Part shown: piece by piece, positions 33,484 through 41,371 of the stretch
How positions within the stretch are numbered: the stretch's first letter is position 1
How the letters are laid out: each line of letters opens with the position of its first letter
Source of the DNA: Acidobacteriota bacterium
GTDB lineage: Bacteria > Actinomycetota > Acidimicrobiia > Acidimicrobiales > Ilumatobacteraceae
Assembly (NCBI GenBank): GCA_018970175.1
Contig: JAGWWV010000012.1
Coordinates: 1 to 52,365, forward strand
Length of the DNA stretch: 52,365 bases
Reading direction: 5' to 3'
Notes under the pieces: generated by a model
Database searches by the model: none
Seen by the model: the letters and a program-made list of their open reading frames with translations, nothing else
Told to the model about the DNA's origin: nothing
Program-made: the position numbers and the translations under genes

Positions 33484-34092
33484 GTGAAGCGACAAACCGT
33501 CGAAGAGCGACGGCAGGAAATTTTGGAAACCACCTGTCGCGTGGTCATCGAACGTGGCTTTGCGGGCACTCGCGTGTCCGATGTCGCACAAAGATTGGGA
33601 ATCTCATCGAGCCTCGTCCACTATCACTTTGAATCCAAGGAATCACTCTTGGCCGAGGCATTCGCGCACTATGCGCGGACCGCGCTGCACGAGCTCGAAG
33701 AGTACGTGTCCGAAGTTGCCGGGCCGAACGAACAGTTGTCACGCGCAATAGAAGATTTCGTGCCCGAAGGCAGCGATGACCTCGAATGGATGCTCTGGAT
33801 CGACGCGTGGGGCGAGGCGCTGCGAAACCCATTGATGCGACGGATCAGTCAAGAACTCGACGAGCGTGGCGTCGCCCTCATTGAGTCGATCGTTCTCCGC
33901 GGAAATGCCGAGGGTGAATTCGACTGCCCCGAACCCCACAGTTCGGCGATGCGCTTGATGGGTTTGATCGACGGTCTTGCGGTCCAGTTCGCCGCACATG
34001 CCGGCGTGCTGACGCGGGCCAACCTTCTCGAGGCCGTGACCCGTTTGGCCACCTGGGAGGTCCGCCCGGTGCGACCGCTCCTCACCACCTAG
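33484..34092 (+). CDS. TetR-family transcriptional regulator
   Basis: A 202-residue regulator. The helix-turn-helix is at about 6-55: ERRQEILETTCRVVIERGF, then RVSDVAQRLGISSSLVHYHF. The C-terminal domain resembles BetI/TetR_C_6-type regulators. It is divergent from the flavin protein-ctaA pair; the start codons are 26 nt apart and the -10 boxes overlap, so it is well placed to control that pair (inference). I use the GTG at 33484, 7 nt after TATGTT; ATGs at 33457 and 33472 are alternatives. Its stop codon lies inside a 17-bp tandem repeat. Confidence 0.87.
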   Translation: MKRQTVEERRQEILETTCRVVIERGFAGTRVSDVAQRLGISSSLVHYHFESKESLLAEAFAHYARTALHELEEYVSEVAGPNEQLSRAIEDFVPEGSDDLEWMLWIDAWGEALRNPLMRRISQELDERGVALIESIVLRGNAEGEFDCPEPHSSAMRLMGLIDGLAVQFAAHAGVLTRANLLEAVTRLATWEVRPVRPLLTT

Positions 34093-34134
34093 GACCAGAG
34101 ACCACCTAGGACCAGAGACCACCTAGGCCCAGAG
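34084..34134. repeat. Three tandem 17-bp repeats across the TetR stop codon
   Basis: Units at 34084-34100, 34101-34117 and 34118-34134. The first two are identical (ACCACCTAGGACCAGAG); the third differs by one base (C for A at position 11). The TAG of the first unit is the stop codon of the TetR gene. Each unit carries the palindrome CCTAGG. Confidence 0.9.
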
Positions 34135-34185
34135 CCCACTTCTGGCCTGAATCCTCCGACAGCCGGTGGTGCTTTCCCCCTGTTG

Positions 34186-34200
34186 ACCACTCTGAGTGGT
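34186..34200. promoter_or_regulatory. Perfect 15-bp palindrome upstream of the M23 peptidase gene
   Basis: ACCACTC, a single T, then GAGTGGT: seven perfectly paired positions on each side. A TTGACC at 34183-34188 overlaps its left arm and TATTTA (34209-34214) follows at 20 bp, so it may be an operator over a weak promoter. The stem could also form an RNA hairpin, but no T run follows. Confidence 0.45.
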
Positions 34201-34271
34201 TGTTCCCCTATTTACCGTGAGATTTTCCTCAAGTCTCTCGGCCATCGACCGATGCCCCTTGTGCAACTCGC

Positions 34272-34277
34272 AAGGAG
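34272..34277 (+). promoter_or_regulatory. Shine-Dalgarno AAGGAG for the M23 gene
   Basis: AAGGAG lies 6 nt before the ATG at 34284. Together with the long upstream gap it shows that this gene has a leadered mRNA. Confidence 0.65.
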
Positions 34278-34283
34278 CTCGAC

Positions 34284-35489
34284 ATGGGAAACACGCACTC
34301 GACAATCCGAAGGATCCGCGGAGGCCTCGTCTCGGCCACCTGTGCGGGCATCGCCTGCGCCGCGATCCTGGTCTTGGGCAGCGCCTCGGGTGCGTCGGCC
34401 TCGACGAACGCCGCTCCCGTCGCCGCGGTGCAGGCCCCCGCACGTGCCGGGCTTCCCCGCTTCGGCCAGTCAGGCGACGCTGTGCGCGCCCTTCAACAGG
34501 CCTTGATCGCCAAGGGATTCACCCTGGTGGGCGGTGCGGACGGCGTCTTCAGTCCCCAGACACGCGCAACGCTGCGCAACTTCCAGGCAGTTGTTGGCTA
34601 CCGCGCCACCGGCGTTCTCGACCGTCGTACCGCGCGCTTGCTCGGTCTGGTGCCCTCCCCTGTCGCTGCCACCAGCGCAACGGTCGCCCCGACGACCGTT
34701 CCGCCGACCACAGTGGCACCGACAACCGTTCCTGCACCCACGACGACCCTGCCGCCCGCACCCGCGACAACTGTCGCTCCTGCACCGGACACAACCGTCG
34801 CGCCTGCACCGGCGCCCGTCGCTCCCGCGCCTGTCGTGTGGTCCGTCGAGATGTTCCCCGTCCAAGGCGCCCGCGGCGAAACGGTTGCGGCGCTTCAGAA
34901 CGCGCTGATCGCCGGCGGCGTCGAGGTGTTCGGAGGCGCCGACGGCATCTTCGGCAACGCAACGCGCACTGCAATCACGAAGTTCCAAGTTGCCCGCAAT
35001 CTGCCCTCGACCGGTGCACTCGACGCGGCGACAGCAATCGAGTTGGGCCTGCTCCCACGACCGGTGCTTCCCGTGACGATCGCGGTCTTTCCGGTCCGTC
35101 CCGCTTGCTACTTCATCGATACATGGATGGAAGCGCGCGGACCCGATCGCAAACACGAGGGCGTCGACATCATTGCCGATCGCGGCCGCGAGATTCTTGC
35201 CGTCGCCGACGGAACGATCACGCGCATCACCACGGCCGACACCGCAAAATTGTCGGGCAATGCTCTGCGACTCACGATGGCCGACGGCACGTACTTCTTC
35301 TACGCACACCTCGACACCTTTGCTCCGGGAATCACGGTGGGTACGAAGGTCACCGCGGGTCAGGTCATCGGAACCGTCGGCTCGACGGGTGCGACGACGC
35401 CCCATCTCCACTTCGAGGTTCACCCCCTGGGTGGAGCCGCGGTGAATCCGTACCCGATCGTGAAGGCCATCGACGCCTGCAAGAAGTGA
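34284..35489 (+). CDS. Secreted cell-wall protein: two peptidoglycan-binding domains plus M23 endopeptidase
   Basis: Seen: a signal peptide (basic start, hydrophobic 14-33, cleavage probably after ASA near 39); a PG_binding_1 domain (about 55-122) with GDAVRALQQALIAKGF; a low-complexity Pro/Thr/Ala/Val linker (125-185); a second PG_binding_1 domain (about 192-257); and an M23/LytM domain (about 285-395) with H291-x3-D295 and H374-L-H376, the zinc-binding signature. It probably cuts peptide cross-links in the peptidoglycan outside the cell. The two binding domains are similar and may come from an internal duplication. Length 401. Shine-Dalgarno present. Confidence 0.92.
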   Translation: MGNTHSTIRRIRGGLVSATCAGIACAAILVLGSASGASASTNAAPVAAVQAPARAGLPRFGQSGDAVRALQQALIAKGFTLVGGADGVFSPQTRATLRNFQAVVGYRATGVLDRRTARLLGLVPSPVAATSATVAPTTVPPTTVAPTTVPAPTTTLPPAPATTVAPAPDTTVAPAPAPVAPAPVVWSVEMFPVQGARGETVAALQNALIAGGVEVFGGADGIFGNATRTAITKFQVARNLPSTGALDAATAIELGLLPRPVLPVTIAVFPVRPACYFIDTWMEARGPDRKHEGVDIIADRGREILAVADGTITRITTADTAKLSGNALRLTMADGTYFFYAHLDTFAPGITVGTKVTAGQVIGTVGSTGATTPHLHFEVHPLGGAAVNPYPIVKAIDACKK

Positions 35490-35493
35490 CCGC

Positions 35494-36582
35494 CTACGGT
35501 CGAACTTCGTAGAAGGCGTTGACGGAGTGCTCGACCGGCAACACCGAGAACGAGCGAAATCCGGCTTCGCGGGCAAAGGCCTCCGCTTTCGAAGCGGGAA
35601 GGCCGAGCGTTCCCAGCCCTTCACCATTCGTTTCCGACAATGCCGAAGCCATGCACGACATCACGCTGATGCCGTACATGAGTGCCGCCATCGGATTCTT
35701 CGCGACGTTCTGTTCGAGTGTCTCCATCGCCTTGATGTCGACCAGCAACCAGACACCATCGGACGTGATCGCCCGACGGATCGTCTGCATCATTTCTCGC
35801 GGACGCGTCATGTCGTGGATGCAGTCGAAGGTCGTCACGAAACCGAACGACGCGTCGGTCGGAATCGCCTCCTCGCGCGCATCCACGAACCGGACATTGT
35901 CGAGCCCGCGTGACACGGCTTTCTCAGACGCGATTGCAAGAGCGTGGCGCGAGATGTCGTAACCAACGAAGGAGCTGTTCGGAAACGCCGCTGCCATGGT
36001 GCAGACGGCCGAGCCCGCACCACATCCGATGTCCGCGACACGGATACCGGCCGTCAATCGTTCGACCACGCCATCGATCGCGGGGAGAACCACGGGAACC
36101 AGGTTGGCGTTGCTCCACGGCTCGAATGATCTTTCGATACCGACGGCTCCATCGTGGCCATGCGCGTCGTAGTCGAACCCGCGTCCCGACGCGAAACACT
36201 CGGGTAGCTCGGTGAGCCGCTCCATCGTCGCGGGCAATCTGTGGAACATTCCCATACCGAAGGCGGGGTGGGTCTCATCCGCCAAGACCGCTTGCGCTTC
36301 GGGAGAGAGCGAGAATCGCGGGTTCATCGGGTCGGCGTGATCGGCATCGAGCAATCTCGCCGCAACCTGGTTCGCCGTCCACTCGCGTACCCATCTTTCG
36401 TGGAGACCGGACCGAGCCGCGATGTCGGCCGAGTTGAGCGGCGAGTCAGCGGCGGCAAGCACGCGGTAGAGGCCCAACCTGTCGCCAAGGTGAACCATCC
36501 CCGCGGTCACCGCACCGGACAACTGGCTGTACAGAACAAACGAGAACAATTTCAATTTGTCGGGATCAGGACCATGCTCCAT
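35494..36582 (-). CDS. SAM-dependent methyltransferase with N-terminal winged helix
   Basis: A 362-residue protein of the group related to M. tuberculosis Rv2258c. The N-terminal part (about 20-100) is a winged-helix dimerisation region with LNSADIAARSGLHERWV; the Rossmann part has VADIGCGAGSAVCTM (about 183-197), YDIS (about 207-210) and a TTFDCIHDM motif (about 249-257). The acceptor is unknown. It is convergent with the M23 gene (4-nt gap). Start ATG 36582, 6 nt after TAGGTT. Confidence 0.85.
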   Translation of the reverse strand: MEHGPDPDKLKLFSFVLYSQLSGAVTAGMVHLGDRLGLYRVLAAADSPLNSADIAARSGLHERWVREWTANQVAARLLDADHADPMNPRFSLSPEAQAVLADETHPAFGMGMFHRLPATMERLTELPECFASGRGFDYDAHGHDGAVGIERSFEPWSNANLVPVVLPAIDGVVERLTAGIRVADIGCGAGSAVCTMAAAFPNSSFVGYDISRHALAIASEKAVSRGLDNVRFVDAREEAIPTDASFGFVTTFDCIHDMTRPREMMQTIRRAITSDGVWLLVDIKAMETLEQNVAKNPMAALMYGISVMSCMASALSETNGEGLGTLGLPASKAEAFAREAGFRSFSVLPVEHSVNAFYEVRP

Positions 36583-36588
36583 TTCACC

Positions 36589-36594
36589 AACCTA
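36589..36594 (-). promoter_or_regulatory. -10 box TAGGTT for the methyltransferase gene
   Basis: TAGGTT ends 6 nt before the ATG at 36582; a leaderless transcript is expected. Confidence 0.5.
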
Positions 36595-36641
36595 GAGCGT
36601 TCGCCATGTCGCGCGATCAAATCGCGGATCAGACGTGCATC

Positions 36642-36647
36642 TACACT
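36642..36647 (+). promoter_or_regulatory. Candidate -10 box TACACT for fadD
   Basis: TACACT lies about 50 nt before the fadD ATG, leaving a leader with GGTGGAG close to the start. No convincing -35 is visible. Confidence 0.3.
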
Positions 36648-36698
36648 TCTCGCACATCGAATAACTCGCAAGTTCAGGCGAAACAACAAGGTGGAGTC

Positions 36699-38363
36699 AT
36701 GACGACAGTTCCGTACGTATCGGAGAGTTGGGCGAGCCTCTGGGAGGCCCTCGCCGATGCCCAACCCGACCAGATAGCGGTCGTTCTCGGCGACCAAGAG
36801 ATCCGGTGGAGTGAACTCGACGATCACGCAGCTCGCCTCTCGTCAGTTTTTGCAGAACACGGAGTGAAGCAGGGCTCGCGGGTGGCGCAACTTTTGTACA
36901 ACGACGCGGCATACCTCGAGAGCGTCTATGCGCTCTTCAAATTACGGGCGACACCCGTCAACGTGAACTACCGGTATCTCGTGAATGAGGTTGCCTACAT
37001 CCTGAACAACTCCGAGGCAGAAGTTCTTCTCTACCACGCTTCGCTCGCCGACCGTGTCGAGGGGCTGAAGGAGTTGGTTCCCTCGCTGCGGTCGCTCATC
37101 AGGGTCGACGACCTCGACGGCAGGGAACCGCTCCCCTCGGGCCACATCGACTACGCGACCGCGATCTCCTCGGCTCCGCTGGCCTCGCGTATCGAACGTT
37201 CAGGCGAGGACCTTTTGTTCCTGTACACCGGCGGAACGACGGGGATGCCCAAGGGTGTCATGTGGCGTCATGTCGACTTGTTCGGCGCACTTGCCTCATC
37301 GGGTTATCAGGCACTCGGCCTGCCACTGCCGACCACCTCGGACGAGGTCGGACGCGTCGCACGGCAATTGAACGCCGAGGGAAAAAGCCCGACGAACTTG
37401 TGCGCCCCACCCTTGATGCACGGCGTGGCGCTGTTCTTGGCAATGTCCAGCTTCGTGCTCGGCGGGAAAGTGGTGCTGCTGAAGTCCCGCAAGTTCGACC
37501 CCGCTGAACTGGTGGCGCTGACCGAGAAATACCGTGTCAATCAGATCTCCCTCGTGGGCGATGCCTTTGCCAAGCCGATCAACCGCCATCTCGAGGCGCT
37601 CGAAGCGTCGGGCGCGAAGCTTCCCGACCTGACCAGCGTCGCGCGAATCACCTCCTCCGGAGCAACGCTCTCGGGCGACCAGAAACTCATACTCCGCAGG
37701 TTCATGCCGAACGCGACCATGATCGACATGCTCGGCGCCAGCGAGGGTGGACCATTCGGCATCGACATGACGACTCCCGACAAGGACCCGCTCGCCACTG
37801 CGGTTTTCGTCGCACCCCCGAACGTGGTGACGTTCGACGACCAGACGTGGGAAATCATTCCCCGCGGCAGCGGCAAAGTCGGTGTCCTCGGGGCGTCCGG
37901 AGCCATCCCGCAGGGTTACTTCAAAGATCCGGAAAAGTCAGCATCGACCTTCCGCACGGTCGATGGCGTGAGGTACACCGTTCCCGGCGACTACGCACTC
38001 ATCGACGCCGACGGAACAATGCACCTCCTCGGCCGCGGATCCGTGTGCATCAACACCGGAGGCGAAAAGGTCTATCCGGAAGAAGTCGAGGTGGTGGCAC
38101 GAGCCGTCGCCGGAATCGCCGACTGCACCGTCGTCGGCGTACCCGACGATCGTTTCGGCAACGCCGTGGTTGCGATTGTCTCCCGATCGGTCGGTTCATC
38201 GATCACGGACGCGGAACTCGTCGCGGAAATGCGCAAGAGCCTCGCGGCCTACAAGTGCCCGAAACACGTCGTCTTCGTCGACGCGGTGTACCGCAGTCCG
38301 AGCGGAAAGGCCGACTACAAGATCAGCCGAGAGACGGCAATGGCGGCTCTCGGTCTGGCCTAA
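36699..38363 (+). CDS. Acyl-CoA synthetase (AMP-forming, FadD-like)
   Basis: Activates a carboxylic acid with ATP to an acyl-adenylate and then to acyl-CoA. Seen: the P-loop LYTGGTTGMPKG (175-186), the adenine/substrate region with GASEGGPFG, the hinge DYALIDADGTMHLLGRGSVCI (about residues 427-447, quoted in part), EKVYPEEVE and the catalytic Lys of SGKADYK near the C-terminus. Length 554. The ATG at 36699 has GGTGGAG upstream. In the actinobacterial context it could serve fatty acids, terpenoid or steroid side chains; the specificity is not readable. Confidence 0.9.
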   Translation: MTTVPYVSESWASLWEALADAQPDQIAVVLGDQEIRWSELDDHAARLSSVFAEHGVKQGSRVAQLLYNDAAYLESVYALFKLRATPVNVNYRYLVNEVAYILNNSEAEVLLYHASLADRVEGLKELVPSLRSLIRVDDLDGREPLPSGHIDYATAISSAPLASRIERSGEDLLFLYTGGTTGMPKGVMWRHVDLFGALASSGYQALGLPLPTTSDEVGRVARQLNAEGKSPTNLCAPPLMHGVALFLAMSSFVLGGKVVLLKSRKFDPAELVALTEKYRVNQISLVGDAFAKPINRHLEALEASGAKLPDLTSVARITSSGATLSGDQKLILRRFMPNATMIDMLGASEGGPFGIDMTTPDKDPLATAVFVAPPNVVTFDDQTWEIIPRGSGKVGVLGASGAIPQGYFKDPEKSASTFRTVDGVRYTVPGDYALIDADGTMHLLGRGSVCINTGGEKVYPEEVEVVARAVAGIADCTVVGVPDDRFGNAVVAIVSRSVGSSITDAELVAEMRKSLAAYKCPKHVVFVDAVYRSPSGKADYKISRETAMAALGLA

Positions 38364-38385
38364 TCGATCGGAGCGACGTCGGCGA

Positions 38386-38910
38386 TCAGAGCTTCTTGAG
38401 AACTCCGGCCTCTCGGGAGCGAGTCGTGGCGGCAGCCATTTTCGCTCCGTCGTAGCCGACCCGAAGACCCGGTGTCACCTCGATGATGATGCGGTCGGGA
38501 GAGTCGAGCATCTTGGCGAACTCCGCTGCACGCTCGGGGGACTGTCCGTACAGACGATCGGCGAGCGCCGGGTAGAACCAGTCCTTCGTGGCCCGGTCAT
38601 CGAGCACGCGCGCCGTGCCCTTGTAGGTCACGGTTCGACCACCACCCATCGGTTGGCCGGTCGAGGTGATGACGATCGCGACCCGTGGATCCCGACGAAT
38701 GGCCGGAACACGCTTGCGATGCGCAGCCGACGTCATCCAGAACTTTCCGTCCTTGCGGAAATAACTGAGGATCGACGCCATCGGCGAGCCGTCTTTCGTC
38801 GTCCAACAGAAGGTCAATTCCTTTTGCTGGGCGTGCATCAAATCCTCGGTCTCGGTATCGAGTCCGTAGACGGTGACGTCTTCGTAGTTGGTGATGAACT
38901 TGTCGGCCAT
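38386..38910 (-). CDS. Split-barrel flavin-binding protein (pyridoxamine-phosphate-oxidase-like)
   Basis: A 174-residue member of the PNPOx-like superfamily, distinct from the one at 33021. Recognisable are the strand region ELTFCWTTKDGSPMASILSYF (about 31-51, quoted in part), FWMTSAAHRKRVPAIRRDPRVAIVI and GTARVLDD. The cofactor (FMN or F420) cannot be decided. It is convergent with fadD and starts 6 nt after TAGTTT. Confidence 0.8.
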   Translation of the reverse strand: MADKFITNYEDVTVYGLDTETEDLMHAQQKELTFCWTTKDGSPMASILSYFRKDGKFWMTSAAHRKRVPAIRRDPRVAIVITSTGQPMGGGRTVTYKGTARVLDDRATKDWFYPALADRLYGQSPERAAEFAKMLDSPDRIIIEVTPGLRVGYDGAKMAAATTRSREAGVLKKL

Positions 38911-38916
38911 GACGCC

Positions 38917-38922
38917 AAACTA
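38917..38922 (-). promoter_or_regulatory. -10 box TAGTTT for the flavoprotein gene
   Basis: TAGTTT ends 6 nt before the ATG at 38910, fitting a leaderless start. Confidence 0.5.
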
Positions 38923-38933
38923 ACAAAACGAGA

Positions 38934-39710
38934 TCAACGAGAACGCTCCGGCAATGCGAAGTGTCCTGCATTCGCCGAGATTCCTCCGTCGCAGAAGATC
39001 GTGTCGCCGGTGATGAACGACGCCGCCGGAGACGCGAGGAAGTAGAACACCTCGGCAAGATCTTCCGGTTGGCCCCACCGTCCAAGGGGAATGCGGTTGA
39101 CCATTGCCCGTTTGAGCTCGGGCATCTCGTTCAAGCGAACGGTGAGCCCCGTTTCTGTCGGGCCGGGTGCAACCCCATTGATTCGAATGCCGAAGGGACC
39201 GAGATCGAGGGCGGCCGCACGCACGAGGTTGATGACGGCGGCTTTCGAGGCGTTGTAGGCCCAACTGCCGGGGTCGCCGCGCAGACCCGACGTCGAGCAG
39301 GTCGGAAGTATGACCCCGCCTCCCTGCTTTTTCATGACCGCGGCTGCTTCGTTGATTCCGATCGCAACCCCAACCACGTTGACGTCGAGAATTCGCCGCA
39401 GGGCATCGATCGCGCCGTCCTCGTTCCAGGGTCTGGAACCCGTGATTCCGGCATTCAGAATCGAGACGTCGAGGCGACCGAAGGATTCGACCGCCGCGGC
39501 GACAGCCTCCTTGTTCACCGACTCGCTGGTGACGCTCCCGGCGATCGTGACGTAGCGGCTCGGGTCCGGCTCGCCGGCCGTCCACGCCAGGCTCTCGGGC
39601 GTCAAGTCGACGGCGACGACGCCGTAGCCCCTGTCGGCGAACATCTTCGCCGTGGCCTTTCCGATTCCCGATCCTGCGCCGGTCACGAGTGCGACTTCAC
39701 TTGGGTTCAT
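38934..39710 (-). CDS. Short-chain dehydrogenase/reductase
   Basis: Classical SDR of 258 residues. The cofactor loop TGAGSGIG is at 10-17, NAG at about 86-88, and the catalytic set S139, Y152 and K156 (AYNASK) is intact. The C-terminal end shows the usual PGPTETG and ITGDTIFCDGG motifs. NAD(P)-dependent oxidation of an alcohol is expected; the substrate is unknown. It is divergent from a second SDR that lacks the catalytic Tyr, with overlapping -10 boxes between them. Confidence 0.9.
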   Translation of the reverse strand: MNPSEVALVTGAGSGIGKATAKMFADRGYGVVAVDLTPESLAWTAGEPDPSRYVTIAGSVTSESVNKEAVAAAVESFGRLDVSILNAGITGSRPWNEDGAIDALRRILDVNVVGVAIGINEAAAVMKKQGGGVILPTCSTSGLRGDPGSWAYNASKAAVINLVRAAALDLGPFGIRINGVAPGPTETGLTVRLNEMPELKRAMVNRIPLGRWGQPEDLAEVFYFLASPAASFITGDTIFCDGGISANAGHFALPERSR

Positions 39711-39716
39711 GTGACC

Positions 39717-39726
39717 ACCCTATGCT
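39717..39726. promoter_or_regulatory. Overlapping divergent -10 boxes between the two SDR genes
   Basis: The minus-strand TAGGGT (39722-39717) ends 6 nt before the ATG at 39710. The plus-strand TATGCT (39721-39726) shares the central TA and would give a leader of about 60 nt for the SDR at 39793, which has its own AGGGGGA ribosome-binding site. Confidence 0.45.
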
Positions 39727-39792
39727 CTGCATAGCGGCACTCGTGCCGGAGGCAACGAGGCGGCGTTCGGCCGTCGTTCGACAGGGGGAATC

Positions 39793-40545
39793 ATGGATCT
39801 CGGACTCAAGGGCAAGAAGGCGATCGTTACCGGTGGCAAGCGTGGTCTCGGCCTGGCGACTGCTCAACTGTTGGCACGCGAGGGATGCGATGTCGCCATC
39901 TGCGCACGCGGTGACGTCGCCGAGGCGGTCGCCAGCATTTCGAGTATCGGAGTGAAGGCCTTCGGTGAAGGCATCGATGCCGGCGATGGTGCCGCTTACA
40001 AGGCGTGGCTGACGAAGGCGACCGAACAACTCGGAGGATGCGACATTTTCGTGCACAACATGTCGGGTGCTTCGGGCCGCGGCGAGGAGCAATGGGTGAA
40101 GAACCTGAACCTCGACGTGCTCGGTCTCGTGCGTGCATCGGAAGTTCTCGCCCCGGTCATGGAAGCCGGTGGCGGTGGCTCGATCGTCTGCTTGAGCAGC
40201 ATCGCGGCCCAAGAGGAGTTCGCCGGTCCAGGCAGCTTCGGACCGATGAAGGCCGCAATGGTTGCGTACGCATCGAACCTCTCGCAGTCGCTGGCGTCGA
40301 AGGGAATCCGCGTCAACATGGTCTCACCGGGTCCGGTCTTCTTCGAAGGTGGAAACTGGGACGTGATCAAGCAGAACATGGCCGACTTCTACAACACGAT
40401 CGTGAACAAGATGCCCGTGAAGCGTCTCGGCGACCCGGTGGAAATCGCGAATGCGATCGCGTTCCTCGCATCGCCCGCGGCCAGCCTCATCACGGGCGCC
40501 AACCTCGTCATCGACGGTGGTTACACCAAGCGCATCAACTTCTGA
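39793..40545 (+). CDS. SDR-family protein with Phe in place of the catalytic Tyr
   Basis: A 250-residue SDR fold. The cofactor loop TGGKRGLG (13-20) is fine, and S136 and K153 are in place, but the Y-x3-K motif reads F149-G-P-M-K153; the codon at 40237-40239 is TTC. The usual NAG is NMSG (89-92). Dehydrogenase activity by the standard proton relay would be impaired; a non-catalytic, ketoreductase-variant or different chemistry is possible. Otherwise it looks like the FabG/3-oxoacyl reductase group (SPGPVF, LITGANLVIDGG). It is followed after 19 nt by a ThuA-like gene on the same strand. Confidence 0.85.
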   Translation: MDLGLKGKKAIVTGGKRGLGLATAQLLAREGCDVAICARGDVAEAVASISSIGVKAFGEGIDAGDGAAYKAWLTKATEQLGGCDIFVHNMSGASGRGEEQWVKNLNLDVLGLVRASEVLAPVMEAGGGGSIVCLSSIAAQEEFAGPGSFGPMKAAMVAYASNLSQSLASKGIRVNMVSPGPVFFEGGNWDVIKQNMADFYNTIVNKMPVKRLGDPVEIANAIAFLASPAASLITGANLVIDGGYTKRINF

Positions 40546-40564
40546 CCTTCGGTCGTTGCTCGGA

Positions 40565-41371
40565 ATGTCCGGCCGTATCAACGCCGTCCTCGTCGTCGGC
40601 GGCAAGTGGCACGACTTCGACTTCGCACGTCTGGAACTGCTGAAACTGCTGGCCACCGACGATCGGATCCGCACGCAGGTGTCGAGCGACTACGAGAATG
40701 TCGGTCTCCTCGCTGACGCCGACATCCTCGTCACGTACACGTGCGACGTCCGCCCTTCGTCGGCCGCCCAAGTCGCCATCAGAGACTGGGTGACTGCGGG
40801 TGGCCGGATGCTGGCGCTGCATGCAACCAACTCTGCGATCGACGGACCCGATGAGTTCGGTCCGGCTTTCGAGACCCCTGATGCAATGCCGGTCTTCAGC
40901 GACGTCCTCGGCAGTCGGTTCCTGTCGCACCCACCGATCTCGCCCTACCCCGTCACTGTTTCGCCCGGCGCGGAGAACGATGCGCTGGTGCGGGGAATCA
41001 CGACGTTTCACGCCAACGACGAGCTCTACCTTTCGGAGATGCGTGCCGTGGTCGAGCCGCTCCTGGAGACGCGATGGACGGGAACCACGACCGGTTTCGC
41101 CGAGTCGGACTGGCCGGTCGACGAGCCCAGGTACGTCATGTACCGACGGCCGCTCGGTGGGGGCTGTGTTCTCTATTTCACGCTGGGTCATTGTCGTAGC
41201 CACTGGGACATGAAGCACGCGCCCTTTCATGGAATGCGTTGGCCGACCATCGATCGCGGCTCGTGGGAACTCTCGGAGTTCCATGAGTTGTTGCGCAGAG
41301 GCGTGGCGTGGTCGATCGAGCCAGCAGTCGAACGAATCGCCCGACAACAAGCACCGGAGACAGAATCATGA
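40565..41371 (+). CDS. ThuA-like domain protein (1)
   Basis: A 268-residue protein of the ThuA (trehalose-utilisation, glutamine-amidotransferase-like) fold. Seen: a beta-strand start INAVLVVGGKWHDFD (4-18), a GGRMLALH strand (about 82-89), a nucleophile-elbow-like region without Cys, and a late histidine-rich segment LGHCRSHWDMKHAPFHGMRW (about 217-236). ThuA proteins are poorly characterised and linked to sugar catabolism. Its stop overlaps the start of the zinc dehydrogenase gene (ATGA). There is no trehalose transporter here. Confidence 0.75.
   Translation: MSGRINAVLVVGGKWHDFDFARLELLKLLATDDRIRTQVSSDYENVGLLADADILVTYTCDVRPSSAAQVAIRDWVTAGGRMLALHATNSAIDGPDEFGPAFETPDAMPVFSDVLGSRFLSHPPISPYPVTVSPGAENDALVRGITTFHANDELYLSEMRAVVEPLLETRWTGTTTGFAESDWPVDEPRYVMYRRPLGGGCVLYFTLGHCRSHWDMKHAPFHGMRWPTIDRGSWELSEFHELLRRGVAWSIEPAVERIARQQAPETES

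Noticed and set aside
34699-34840. Pro/Thr-rich repetitive DNA as a mobile or CRISPR-like repeat
   Set aside because: It is the low-complexity linker of the M23 protein, in frame throughout, with irregular units and no spacers.
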